Part shown: positions 1-11,327 of the stretch, piece by piece
Numbering within the stretch: position 1 is the stretch's first letter
Layout: the number at the start of each line of letters is the position of its first letter
Assembly (NCBI GenBank): GCA_016192455.1
Contig: JACPUC010000009.1
Coordinates: 62,001 to 126,000, forward strand
Direction of reading: 5' to 3'
Source of the DNA: Candidatus Tectimicrobiota bacterium
Lineage (GTDB): Bacteria > JACPUC01
DNA length: 64,000 nt
Made by a program: the position numbers and the translations under genes
The notes under the pieces: generated by a model
The model's database searches: none
Told to the model about the DNA's origin: nothing
What the model saw: the letters and a program-made list of their open reading frames with translations, nothing else

Positions 1-2
1 TG

Positions 3-2075
3 CGGGAAGCGAATGAACAGTTCCGGCACGAGGTCGTCGAACGGCAGAAGATCGAGGAAACCTGGCGTGAAACGGAGGCCCGCTACCGCGATCTTTACGA
101 TAACGCGCCAGACATGTACACCTCGGTAGACAGCTCCCTCACCCTGTTGATGTGCAACCTGACCTTCGCTCGCGCCCTGGGGTACAGCAGAGACGAACTT
201 CTTGGCACGAGCTACTTCAGCTTGCTCGTGCCGGAAGAACGCGAGGCAGTATGGGCGAACTTGCAGCAGTTTCGAGCTGGGGGCGGAGAGCTGATCGTTG
301 CCCGCACCCTGGTGTGTCGCGATGGCTCCACGCTGCCGGTGGAAGTGAACCTTCGCCCTCTCTACGACGCCACGGGCGAATTTGTCCGTCTGGATAGCTT
401 CATTCGCGACATCCGCGATCGCAAGAAATGGGAGCGCGCCCTGCTGGAGAGCGAGCGCCGCTTCCGGACGCTCATCGAGAATGCCGCCGACGCGTTCTTT
501 CTGCGAGATTTGCAGGGCAGGTTCGTCGATGTGAACCAGCAGGCCTGCAGCAGTTTGGGCTACACACGAGAGGAGCTGCTGCGGCTCTCGGTCACCGATC
601 TTGACCCCGCGGTTACGCCAGAAAGGCTTGACGAGATTACCCGCCTGAGTGACTCTGGCAACCCACTTACCCTCCCCGGCCGCATCCGCCGCAAGGATGG
701 CTCGACGTTTCCCGCCGAGGTGCGCCTGAACAAGATTTGCATCGATGACAAGCCCTTCATCCTGTCGCTTGTCCGAGACGTATCGAAGCAGAAAGAAGCC
801 GAAGAGGCATTGCGGAGAAAGACTGAGCAGTTGAGCGTGATCACCGAGGCGATGAGTGTTGTCCTCGAGCGGCGAGACTGGCGGAAGGCGCTGCGCTTGG
901 TCCTGCAAGCGCTCCTGCGTGAGACGTCCAGCAGCTACGGATTCGTTGGCGTGCGCATGGGCGGCTCGAATCTTCGCCTCCTCTGCTTTGAAGGGTTCGC
1001 CTGGGAGGCGGCGCGCCGCCCTGAGATCTACGAACAGATGATGAAGACCTATCAGGAGCAGGGCTACGTCGAGTTGAGCAACCCGCAGACCCTCTTCGGC
1101 GCGGTGATCGCCAGCGGCATGCCGGTGATCTCGAACGATCCACAATCAGACCCGCGCGCCGCGGACCTTCCAGCGGGCCATCCTCCTCTCGAGAACTTCC
1201 TCGGCGTGCCGATTTACATGGGCGAGCGCCTGGTTGGCATGATCGGCATTGCCAACCGCCCAGGGGGGTACGGCGCCGCGGAGCAGTCGATCGTGGAGGT
1301 CATGGCCCAGGCCGCCGCGGTGCTCTATGACTCCTACTTGCAGGAGCAGCACCAAGAAGAGATCGAACGGCATCTGCGCAGAAGCGAGAAACTTGCCAGT
1401 CTCGGAACCCTCGCCGCCGGCGCGGCGCATGAGATTCTGAACCCCGCCAACATCATCGGGCTGTACGCGCAGGGGCTTCTCGGGGGTGAAATCTCCGAGC
1501 GGACACGCCGCGCCTGCGGCATCTTTGTTCAGCAAGTGGAGCGCATCAGCACGATTTGCGGAGCGCTGCGCCGCATCTCTCGGGTAGATTCAGGGGATCG
1601 TTCGACGTTCCATCTGACGGCGCTCATCGAGGAGACGCTGCAGCTCCTCGAACCCGACCTGCGCTTCCACAACATCACGGTGGCGCTGCGGCTTGATGCG
1701 GAATCTGATGTCGTCGAGGCGAACCACGACGAGCTTACTCAGGTTCTCCTCAATCTCTGCAGTAATGCGAAGGATGCCATGCCGCAAGGCGGGCTCTTGA
1801 CGATCACCACGGAGACCATCCTCCGTGATGGGGAGACGTGCCTCCGGATTACTGTTGAAGACACCGGAGAGGGCATCCCGGAGGAATATATCGACCGCAT
1901 CTTTGATCCCTTCTTCACGACGAAGCCGCAGGATAAGGGTACCGGCCTTGGGTTATCGATCGCTCATGGCATCATCGAGAGCCACGGCGGCGCCATCCAG
2001 GTGAGCAGCGCGGTTGGGAAAGGGGCGTCGTTCGTGCTCGACCTGCCGCTTTCGGTAGGCAAGAGTCCGCGCTGA
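3..2075 (+). CDS. PAS-PAS-GAF sensor histidine kinase, 5' end outside window
   Basis: The frame is open from base 3, so the true start lies upstream; the first in-window ATG (base 114) falls inside a PAS domain. Visible order: a charged helix, PAS 1, PAS 2 (following the FRTLIENAADAF segment), a GAF-like domain, a dimerisation helix whose H-box AAHEILNP carries the phospho-accepting His (codon 1428-1430), and a C-terminal HATPase with N-box NLCSNAKDAM and G-boxes DTGEGIPEEY and GTGLGLSIAHG. No transmembrane segment is visible in the part present, so this region looks cytoplasmic. It presumably phosphorylates the receiver protein encoded 63 bases downstream. The signal is unknown. Class assignment is secure; the target pathway is not. 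Confidence 0.93.
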   Translation, partial: REANEQFRHEVVERQKIEETWRETEARYRDLYDNAPDMYTSVDSSLTLLMCNLTFARALGYSRDELLGTSYFSLLVPEEREAVWANLQQFRAGGGELIVARTLVCRDGSTLPVEVNLRPLYDATGEFVRLDSFIRDIRDRKKWERALLESERRFRTLIENAADAFFLRDLQGRFVDVNQQACSSLGYTREELLRLSVTDLDPAVTPERLDEITRLSDSGNPLTLPGRIRRKDGSTFPAEVRLNKICIDDKPFILSLVRDVSKQKEAEEALRRKTEQLSVITEAMSVVLERRDWRKALRLVLQALLRETSSSYGFVGVRMGGSNLRLLCFEGFAWEAARRPEIYEQMMKTYQEQGYVELSNPQTLFGAVIASGMPVISNDPQSDPRAADLPAGHPPLENFLGVPIYMGERLVGMIGIANRPGGYGAAEQSIVEVMAQAAAVLYDSYLQEQHQEEIERHLRRSEKLASLGTLAAGAAHEILNPANIIGLYAQGLLGGEISERTRRACGIFVQQVERISTICGALRRISRVDSGDRSTFHLTALIEETLQLLEPDLRFHNITVALRLDAESDVVEANHDELTQVLLNLCSNAKDAMPQGGLLTITTETILRDGETCLRITVEDTGEGIPEEYIDRIFDPFFTTKPQDKGTGLGLSIAHGIIESHGGAIQVSSAVGKGASFVLDLPLSVGKSPR

Positions 2076-2138
2076 CCTCGGTTCGGGCCGGCCTGCGCAC
2101 CCCCGCGACCTCCGGCCTTGTCCAGGGAGCCTGACATC

Positions 2139-2528
2139 ATGTATCGAGTTCTGGTCGTCGATGATGAGATCGCCGTGGGCCTCTTCCTGCAAGAGGATCT
2201 CTACTCCTCCGGCTATGATGTAGAGATCGCCGTAAGTGCTGGCGAGGCGCTGGCAAAGATCGAGTCGAATCCGCCGGACTTGGTCCTCCTCGATATTCGC
2301 ATGCCGGGTACCAGCGGCGTGGAGCTGCTGGCCACCCTACAGCTCCGAGAAATCAACGTTCCCGTCATCATGCTTACCGCCGTCCATGAAGAGGAGCTGG
2401 CGCGGCAATGCCTGAAAATGGGAGCCAGGGATTACATCACGAAACCCATCAACCTCCACTACCTGAAGGACAGTATCCTGGCGAGCATCTTCACGGGTGG
2501 CGGTCTGGACGAGGAGCCGCCGGCATAG
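2139..2528 (+). CDS. Single-domain response regulator (CheY-like receiver)
   Basis: 129 residues making up one receiver domain with no output domain. Seen: the acidic pair D8-D9, phospho-acceptor D52 in LLDIRMPG, T80 in IMLTA and K102 in ITKPI, all at canonical spacing. An in-frame TTG at 2118 exists, but the ATG at 2139 has an AGGGAG ribosome-binding site about ten bases upstream and begins exactly where receiver domains begin, so it was chosen. It follows the histidine kinase gene by 63 bases and probably forms an operon with it. Without a DNA-binding domain it must act by protein-protein contact or as a phosphorelay intermediate. Confidence 0.93.
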   Translation: MYRVLVVDDEIAVGLFLQEDLYSSGYDVEIAVSAGEALAKIESNPPDLVLLDIRMPGTSGVELLATLQLREINVPVIMLTAVHEEELARQCLKMGARDYITKPINLHYLKDSILASIFTGGGLDEEPPA

Positions 2529-3057
2529 CGCCACGCCCTGCTGGTCATCGCCGCCGGCTGGGGGCGCGTCGCAACACGGCAGGAAAGAATTTTTGAGCCA
2601 CCAGAAAGACTTGGCGAGGGGTTCTCCTGTCAGGGCAGGACTGCGGCGCACCAACCCCGCCCGTGGCTGGGAGTGAACGTCCAGATCGTTGGTCGATCAT
2701 CGTTCGTGTCGTGGCGAGCTATCGCAGGAGTCTTCGTCTCATCCCAAAAGGCGGAAGCGAGGCGCGCCTGCCCGCGGGCCGAGCCGGGGTGAGGCTGGAG
2801 GGGAGGACTCTGGTCGGCGCGTCCTGCCGAGGGTGCGGGGCGGACCACCCCTTGCGGACTTGACACCCTGACCCGGCTTCGATGCCGGCGGGAGGCGTGA
2901 CGAGGGGAGGACATGAAGCGAATCTAGGGGCAAAACTTCTCCGCTCCCCATTGCGCCAACGAGCCGCGGAGAGAACCTTAGAGGCAACGATTCGCCGCGA
3001 TGTTGGGAAAGGCCATAGAGGCATAGAGGAATGCGCCGCCAGAGGAGGAGGTTCACG
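2529..3057. other. Intergenic region, 529 bases
   Basis: No convincing gene was found on either strand; the open frames here are arginine- and proline-rich GC artefacts. A TTGACA-like hexamer lies at 2860-2865 but has no acceptable -10 box at 16-18 bases. The last bases carry the AGGAGG ribosome-binding site of the next gene (3045-3051). Confidence 0.6.
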
Positions 3058-3474
3058 ATGGGTGAGGCGGTCTCTCGTTGGGCCCTTCTTTTCCTCGTCG
3101 TTGCCGGCATGCTGGTGGTCGGCGCTCAACGCACCGGCTACGCTGCCGAGCAGACCGTGGTCGTCGGCATCAAGGACTCCCTCATCACACCCCCCAACGT
3201 GACGATCGAGCCGGGCACGAGGGTCATGTGGGCGGGTGAACGCCATGTCGAGCGCGAGGTCTACACGATCACCTTCCCGGATGGCCAGCGTGTGCTGGAC
3301 GCGGTAAGCTACGCCTCCCTCTTCAACCTCGACCGCGGCAAGCTGGTGGCGCGGATCGAGGCCGCCGGCGGCAGAGCGGCCCTCTCGTTCACCAAGCCAG
3401 GTACGTACACGTATACCGTGGAGCCATCGTCACCCACGGCCACCGGCGTCATCGTGGTGCAAACGAGAAAGTGA
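3058..3474 (+). CDS. Secreted cupredoxin-like protein without copper ligands
   Basis: 138 residues. The ATG at 3058 follows an AGGAGG box by about seven bases; an upstream ATG at 3031 would include that box within the gene. An N-terminal hydrophobic signal segment ends near YAAEQ, implying export. The mature part has the plastocyanin/azurin pattern: PPNVTIEPGTRVMWAG, then a beta-rich stretch ending in KPGTYTYTV. Known blue-copper proteins carry His, Cys, His and Met ligands, with Cys and His in a YxCxxH-like loop. Here the mature chain has no Cys and one His (ERHVER), so it probably keeps the fold but not type I copper. Function unknown. Confidence 0.75.
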   Translation: MGEAVSRWALLFLVVAGMLVVGAQRTGYAAEQTVVVGIKDSLITPPNVTIEPGTRVMWAGERHVEREVYTITFPDGQRVLDAVSYASLFNLDRGKLVARIEAAGGRAALSFTKPGTYTYTVEPSSPTATGVIVVQTRK

Positions 3475-3577
3475 TGCCGCCGACCTCATGCCGCCTCTCC
3501 TCTCTGCCCGCCATCCTCCAGGCGCCCATCCAGGCGCGCGGCTATGGCGCCCAGACTGCGCCAGTAGCCGTTGATGT

Positions 3578-3602
3578 GTAGGGGCGAGGCTCGCCCGCCC
3601 GA
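3578..3602. repeat. Degenerate GTAGGGGC palindrome
   Basis: Begins GTAGGGGCGAGGCTCGCCC, which folds GGGCGAG-type bases against CTCGCCC. It starts with the same GTAGGGGCG terminus as the palindromes near 18.7, 25.9 and 26.0 kb but lacks the matching right end. It abuts the ribosome-binding site of the decayed HTH gene. Confidence 0.45.
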
Positions 3603-3611
3603 GAGGAGATT

Positions 3612-3775
3612 ATGATGCCCACCCTCCGCGATCTCCGCCGCGCCCGCGGCCTCGCGCAAGCGCGGATCAGTGAGTGGGAGCGCGGCCGGATAAGTTCGTC
3701 GCCCACGAGGGCGACATCGAATGGATCAAGAAGCCGGATACCAAGGGCGGGGCCAGCCCTGCCCCTACCCCCCCC
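3612..3775 (+). pseudogene. Decayed XRE-family HTH regulator remnant
   Basis: An AGAGGAG ribosome-binding site precedes ATGATG at 3612. The first residues read TLRDLRRARGLAQ and then directly ARISEWERGR. These are the start of helix 1 and the recognition-helix end of a Cro/C1-type HTH domain, but the usual dozen residues between them are missing. About ten codons later a shift to another frame gives FVAHEGDIEWIKKPDTKGG, which reads like protein before the sequence becomes a proline-rich repeat. The combination of a good start, an internal deletion and a frameshift suggests a broken gene. A very short active peptide is possible but less likely. Confidence 0.4.
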
Positions 3776-4015
3776 TCCGCGCCCTCCGCGCCTCCGCGGT
3801 GAATTCCCCTTCTTCCCGGAACCCGTGGAACAAGGGCAGTCCCGCAGGCGCGGAGATCGCCCTGCCGCTGCTCCCAGGCGGGGAATCCCTCTTCCCTTCA
3901 TTCTCGCGCGCCGTCCATGGGCGGGGCGGGAATCCTGCATGGCAGGAGCAGCTCGCCGCGAGGCCCTGGGGCGGCGTTGCCAACCTCCAGGCCAGCCGAA
4001 CAATTCCGTAAGACC
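3776..4015. other. Low-complexity intergenic DNA with a CTCCGCGCC-type repeat
   Basis: The stretch around 3772-3806 contains tandem CTCCGCGCC units ending CGGTGAATT. The same kind of sequence occurs in reverse orientation at about 26174-26210, with T for C at several places. Such gene-free repeats are scattered in many bacterial genomes. The remainder is GC-rich with no supported gene. Confidence 0.5.
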
Positions 4016-4044
4016 TTGCTCGACATCTCACAAGATTGTAAGAT
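4016..4044 (+). promoter_or_regulatory. Candidate sigma-70 promoter of the NifA-like regulator gene
   Basis: TTGCTC (4016-4021), a 17-base spacer, then TAAGAT (4039-4044). It lies in a locally AT-rich patch in otherwise GC-rich DNA, 138 bases upstream of the chosen ATG. ACAAGATTGT, a short palindrome, overlaps the spacer and could be an operator. Confidence 0.5.
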
Positions 4045-4181
4045 AGTTTTGATGATCACCCCCCGCCGCAGGGCCGCCAATCAGCCGCCGGGGGGTGGCT
4101 CCCCGCCGAGCCTTCCCTGCGGCATCCGTTCTTGCGCCGCTTCCGCCCACGCGCACCCAGAGTGACCGTTCGGGAGATTCC

Positions 4182-5732
<1,551 letters not shown>

Positions 5733-6123
5733 CGCTGCCGGCGACGAGGCGGCGCGGACCTCGCCGCGGAGCCGGTGCCGGGCTGTCGGGGATGCCGGTC
5801 TCGGCGCCCGCCGATACCATCACCACTCAGCACGGGAGAGACGTTGTCCCTGCTTGTGGGCATGAGCAGGGGAGAGGGGTTCTGTGCGCTGCGGCCGCGG
5901 ACCACCGCCCAGGTTGGCGGTTCCCAGGTTCTTGGGTCACCCAGGTGCTGTTTCACAAATTCTATCGCAAGAATTTGCGAGGGAGCCTCGCCCCCTCGCG
6001 CACCCCGACTACGCGAGCTGCTGCGCAGCTCGCGGGGATTCGGGGGGTGGGGAAGCAAAGGTCTTGCGCAAAAACTCCCCGACCACATGGCCCGAAGAAG
6101 GCGTCCGATTAAGGATGGAATTT
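5733..6123. other. Intergenic region between regulator and UbiD gene
   Basis: No gene supported. A hairpin TCCCTGCT/AGCAGGGGA with a ten-base loop lies near 5849-5875 and may end the regulator transcript, although no T-tract follows. The right half is a copy of the modular palindromic repeat (5976-6080). I looked for a sigma-54 -24/-12 element and found no convincing one. Confidence 0.5.
5976..6080 (-). repeat. Modular palindromic repeat, copy C
   Basis: In minus orientation this matches the copies at 17.5 and 18.7 kb. The arm at 5976-6006 differs from theirs at one position over 31 bases. The core is CGCGAGCTGC / GCAGCTCGCG (6012-6034) with a three-base loop. The distal part (6050-6080) reads on the minus strand GGGGAGTTTTTGCGCAAGACC and resembles the left arm of copy A. 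Confidence 0.75.
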
Positions 6124-6137
6124 GTGTGACGTAACAC
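6124..6137. promoter_or_regulatory. Near-palindromic operator candidate upstream of UbiD gene 1
   Basis: GTGTGACGTAACAC is a 14-base near-perfect palindrome centred on ACGT, with one mismatched pair, ending 21 bases before the UbiD start codon. Its position suits a repressor site. The half-site resembles those of GntR- or CRP-type regulators, but the regulator cannot be named. Confidence 0.35.
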
Positions 6138-6158
6138 TAGTCAGGAGCGAGGTGCGGC

Positions 6159-7634
6159 ATGGCATTTCAGGATGGCTTGCGAGGCTGGATGAAGGCGCTC
6201 GAAAGCGAGGGGGAGCTGAAGGAGATCACCGCCGAGGTGGACTGGAACCTCGAGATGTCCGGCATCATGTGGCGCGCCTGCGAGGAGCACGGGCCGGCGC
6301 TCCTCTTCACCAACATCAAGGACCACCGCCACACCCTCTGCACGAAGTTCATCTCCGGCGCGCTGCACACCTATCGCCACGTCGCCCTCATGATGGGCCT
6401 GCCCAAGGAGACGCCGCCCAAGGAGCTCATCCTCGAGTACCGTCGGCGCACCGAGAAGCTTCTGCCCCCCGAGATCGTCGAGTACGGGCCGGTGAAAGAG
6501 AACATCATCCGCCGCGAGGCCGTGGACCTCTGGCAATTCCCGGCGCCCTTCTGGCACGCGCTGGACGGCGGACGCTACCTGAACACCTACTGCGGCACCG
6601 TCACCCAGGACCCCGACAACGGCTGGATCAACGTCGGCCTCTACCGCGGCATGGTGCATGACGACGGCAAGAGCATCGGCGTGCTCCTGTCGATGGGCTC
6701 GCACTGGGGACAGATGTGCCAGAAGTACCACGAGCGCGGCCAGGCCATGCCGGTGGCCGTCGTCTACGGCTGGGAGCCGGTGATGCCGCTCGTCGCCGCC
6801 GCTCTCTTCCCGCGCAACGTCGGCGAGTACGACGTCATGGGGGCGGTGCGCCAGAAGCCGGTGGAGCTGGTGAAGTGCGAGACGAACGACCTCCTCGTGC
6901 CGGCGACCGCCGAGATCGTCATCGAGGGCACGGTCTCCCTCGATCCCGCCACCTTCCGCATGGAAGGCCCCTTCGGCGAGTACCCCTGCTACTACGGCGG
7001 CACCCCAGCGCCGAAGCCGGTGCTGCAGGTCGACTGTATCACCCACCGCACCGATCCCATCCTGCAGGGCTCGCTGGAAGGCGCGCCCTACGACGACGGC
7101 GCCGTGGCGCAGTCGATCACCAAGTCGGCCTACATGTGGAACAACCTCGACCGCAATATCCCCGGCGTCGTCGATGTCTGGTGCCCCGCCATTACCCACG
7201 GCACCGACTGCTACGTCGCCATCAAGAAGACCTACCAGGGCCAGGCCAAGCAGGTGGCCGCCTGCATCTGGGGCAGCACCGGCGCCATCTACTCGGCGAA
7301 GATCGTCATGGTCGTCGATGACGATATCGACATCCGCAACCTCGAGGACATCCAGTGGGCCCTCAACTACCGCGTCTGGGACCCCGACGAAGACTTCTCT
7401 TTCTTCCGCGGCTGTCCCGGCTCCATGCTCGACCCCAGCGTGCCCCCGGAGCTGAAAGATGCGACCAAATTCGGCGCCGTGGGCCGCTGGCACCGCCTCT
7501 GCATCGACGCCACGAAGGACTGGCGCCTCACCCGCATCGAGCACTGGGGCGACCGCTTCCCGCCGCGCACCCTGCCCACGCGGCAGATTACGGAGCTGGT
7601 CAACCGCCGCTGGAAGGAGTATGGGCTGGGGTAG
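6159..7634 (+). CDS. UbiD-family prenylated-FMN-dependent decarboxylase 1
   Basis: 491 residues; the ATG is preceded by AGGAGCGAGG. UbiD enzymes use prenylated FMN and a metal to (de)carboxylate aromatic or alpha,beta-unsaturated acids. Seen here: INVGLYRG, placing the conserved Asn and Arg that bind metal/cofactor five residues apart, and EGPFGE with Glu269 and Glu274, the spacing of the catalytic glutamates in the fungal Fdc1 enzyme. The conserved core extends through to the C-terminal TRQITELVNRRWKEYGLG. No UbiX flavin prenyltransferase gene is in the window. A second family member lies 2 kb downstream, so both may serve one catabolic route. Substrate unknown. Confidence 0.9.
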   Translation: MAFQDGLRGWMKALESEGELKEITAEVDWNLEMSGIMWRACEEHGPALLFTNIKDHRHTLCTKFISGALHTYRHVALMMGLPKETPPKELILEYRRRTEKLLPPEIVEYGPVKENIIRREAVDLWQFPAPFWHALDGGRYLNTYCGTVTQDPDNGWINVGLYRGMVHDDGKSIGVLLSMGSHWGQMCQKYHERGQAMPVAVVYGWEPVMPLVAAALFPRNVGEYDVMGAVRQKPVELVKCETNDLLVPATAEIVIEGTVSLDPATFRMEGPFGEYPCYYGGTPAPKPVLQVDCITHRTDPILQGSLEGAPYDDGAVAQSITKSAYMWNNLDRNIPGVVDVWCPAITHGTDCYVAIKKTYQGQAKQVAACIWGSTGAIYSAKIVMVVDDDIDIRNLEDIQWALNYRVWDPDEDFSFFRGCPGSMLDPSVPPELKDATKFGAVGRWHRLCIDATKDWRLTRIEHWGDRFPPRTLPTRQITELVNRRWKEYGLG

Positions 7635-7724
7635 TCCCTATGGTCTCGCGGCGTCGAGGGCGGGCAAGACAGGGAGCCATGATTGCCGCGCGCCGCGGCG
7701 ACCCGCACGCAGGGCAGGAACGGT

Positions 7725-9548
<1,824 letters not shown>

Positions 9549-9699
9549 GAGGAGGGGCTGCTACCGAGTGCTGCGTGTCACCAGATCACTGACAACGTTG
9601 ATGCGCTACAAACAGTATGTTCAATGCCTTGGGGGCTGACCGACGGCCTCTCGGGAACTGTCTGGAACTCTCATGTCACGGAAAGGAGCGGTGAACAAC

Positions 9700-11238
9700 A
9701 TGAAAGACGTGCGTGATTTCATCGACGAAGTAGCGGCACTGAAGCAACTCAAGACCATCGGCGCCGACGTTGATTGGGACGAGGAACTGGGCGCCATTAC
9801 CTACCTGGTGGCGAAACGCAAGCCCAGCCCGTCGCTGCTCTTCGAGCGTATCAAGGATGCGCCGTCCGGCTACCGCGTGCTGACGAACATCATGGGATCG
9901 AGCCACGATCGCATCGCCCTGGCGCTGCGCCTGAAGTTGGGCCTGCCATTGATGCAGATGGTCGAACAGGTCAAGGACGCCTTCCACCGGCGCATTCCGC
10001 CGGTCGAGGTGCCTGCCGCCACCGCGCCGGTCAATGAAAACGTGTTCACCGGTGATGCCGTCGACGTGACCAAGTTCCCGGCGTGGAAAGCCTGGCCGCT
10101 GGACGGCGGGCGCTACATCGGCACCGCCTGCGTCACGGTCACGCGCGATCCGGACACGGGGCGCGTCAACCTCGGGACCTACCGGCAGATGGTGCAGGGA
10201 AAGCGGGAAATCAACGTCTACATGTCACCGGGCAAAGATGCCCTTCAGTTCATGGACCGTTACTGGAAACGTGGCGAGCCGATGCCGATTGCCGTGGCCT
10301 ATGGCATTGATCCGGCCCTGCTGATCGGCGGCGCGATCACGTTTCCCAACAACGCACCGGAATACGAGTGCACTGGCGGGATGATCGGCGCCCCCATCGA
10401 GGTGTTCACCGGCGACGTCACCGGCTTGCCAATACCGGCACGCGCCGAAATCGTCGTCGAGGGGTTCTTCCAGCCGAACACCTTTCGTCGCGAAGGCCCG
10501 ATGGGGGAGTTTCAAGCCTACTACGGGCGCCCCGGTGGCGCCACGCCCTTCATCGACGTGAAATGCCTGCGCCACCGCAACAATCCCATTCTGACCTGCG
10601 CGCTGATGGCCGATTACCCGGCATGCGAATCACACGATTTTCTGGCGATCGTGCGCTCGGCGAAGATTTGGAATGATCTCGACACGCTTGGGATTCCAGG
10701 CATCAAAGGAGTCTACTCGGTGCCGGCGGCGGGTGCCGGTATGGGCATGGTGATCGTGTCGCTGGAACAGCGGTATGCGGGGCACGTGGCGCAAACGCTG
10801 GCCCTGGCGGCGCAGTGCCCTGCCGCCGCCTACTTCACCAAATGGTTCATCGCCGTCGATGAAGACGTCGATCCCACCAATTTGGATGAGGTGACCTGGG
10901 CCATGGTGACGCGCTGCATCCCCACCGACGGGATCGACATCTTGCGGCAGACGTGGTCCACCTACCTCGATCCGTCGCGCAATCCGCCGGCCCTGCGCCC
11001 TTACGGTTCAAAGGTGTTGGTGAACGCCTGCAAGGAGCACCGCTTCCTGAAGACGTACTCGAAGCGCTTACTGCTGCGCGAGGAAACCTACGAGCAGGTG
11101 AGTGAACGATGGAGCGCTCTGGGTCTCGAGGGGAAGCCGCCGGTGATCAATCACTTCGAAACATTCGAGGGTGGGGAACCGGGACCTGATGGGGCGCGAC
11201 GCGATGACATGCCGGACCCCTCCTCGTTTCAAATGTGA
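9700..11238 (+). CDS. UbiD-family prenylated-FMN-dependent decarboxylase 2
   Basis: 512 residues from the ATG at 9700, which has AAGGAG 12 bases upstream and aligns with UbiD starts (MKDVRDFIDEV). An ATG at 9673 and a GTG at 9691 are also in frame but fit less well. RVNLGTYRQMV keeps the Asn and Arg of the cofactor site, and EGPMGE gives Glu265 and Glu270, so the catalytic set is complete. The relationship to the first UbiD protein (6159-7634) looks distant rather than a recent duplication, judging by sequence read side by side. Likely role: cytoplasmic decarboxylation of an aromatic or unsaturated acid; substrate unknown. Confidence 0.9.
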   Translation: MKDVRDFIDEVAALKQLKTIGADVDWDEELGAITYLVAKRKPSPSLLFERIKDAPSGYRVLTNIMGSSHDRIALALRLKLGLPLMQMVEQVKDAFHRRIPPVEVPAATAPVNENVFTGDAVDVTKFPAWKAWPLDGGRYIGTACVTVTRDPDTGRVNLGTYRQMVQGKREINVYMSPGKDALQFMDRYWKRGEPMPIAVAYGIDPALLIGGAITFPNNAPEYECTGGMIGAPIEVFTGDVTGLPIPARAEIVVEGFFQPNTFRREGPMGEFQAYYGRPGGATPFIDVKCLRHRNNPILTCALMADYPACESHDFLAIVRSAKIWNDLDTLGIPGIKGVYSVPAAGAGMGMVIVSLEQRYAGHVAQTLALAAQCPAAAYFTKWFIAVDEDVDPTNLDEVTWAMVTRCIPTDGIDILRQTWSTYLDPSRNPPALRPYGSKVLVNACKEHRFLKTYSKRLLLREETYEQVSERWSALGLEGKPPVINHFETFEGGEPGPDGARRDDMPDPSSFQM

Positions 11239-11261
11239 GCGCGACCGGAAGCGCAAAAGAA

Positions 11262-11304
11262 GCGCGCCCCGGGGATGGCCGATTGGGCTGCTCCCGGGGC
11301 GCGC
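11262..11304 (-). terminator. Intrinsic terminator of the NMT1-type binding protein gene
   Basis: A perfect 12-base inverted repeat, GCGCGCCCCGGG / CCCGGGGCGCGC, with a 19-base loop. On the minus strand the stem is followed by TTCTTTT, as in Rho-independent termination. It lies 24 bases beyond the stop of the minus-strand gene and also just after the convergent UbiD gene, so it may block readthrough both ways. Confidence 0.7.
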
Positions 11305-11327
11305 GTCTGGCTGCGTCGCAGCAAGGG

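Noticed and set aside
3721-4046. Proline/arginine-rich open frames
   Set aside because: They run through repeat DNA (CTCCGCGCC units) and have no start context.
5733-6158. Sigma-54 (-24/-12) promoter before UbiD gene 1
   Set aside because: GG and GC dinucleotides at the right spacing with TGGC/TTGC context were not found, so the activator's target stays open.
6141-7544. Minus-strand open frame opposite UbiD gene 1
   Set aside because: Same GC-skew artefact; composition rich in Val/Gly/His/Asp typical of antisense frames.
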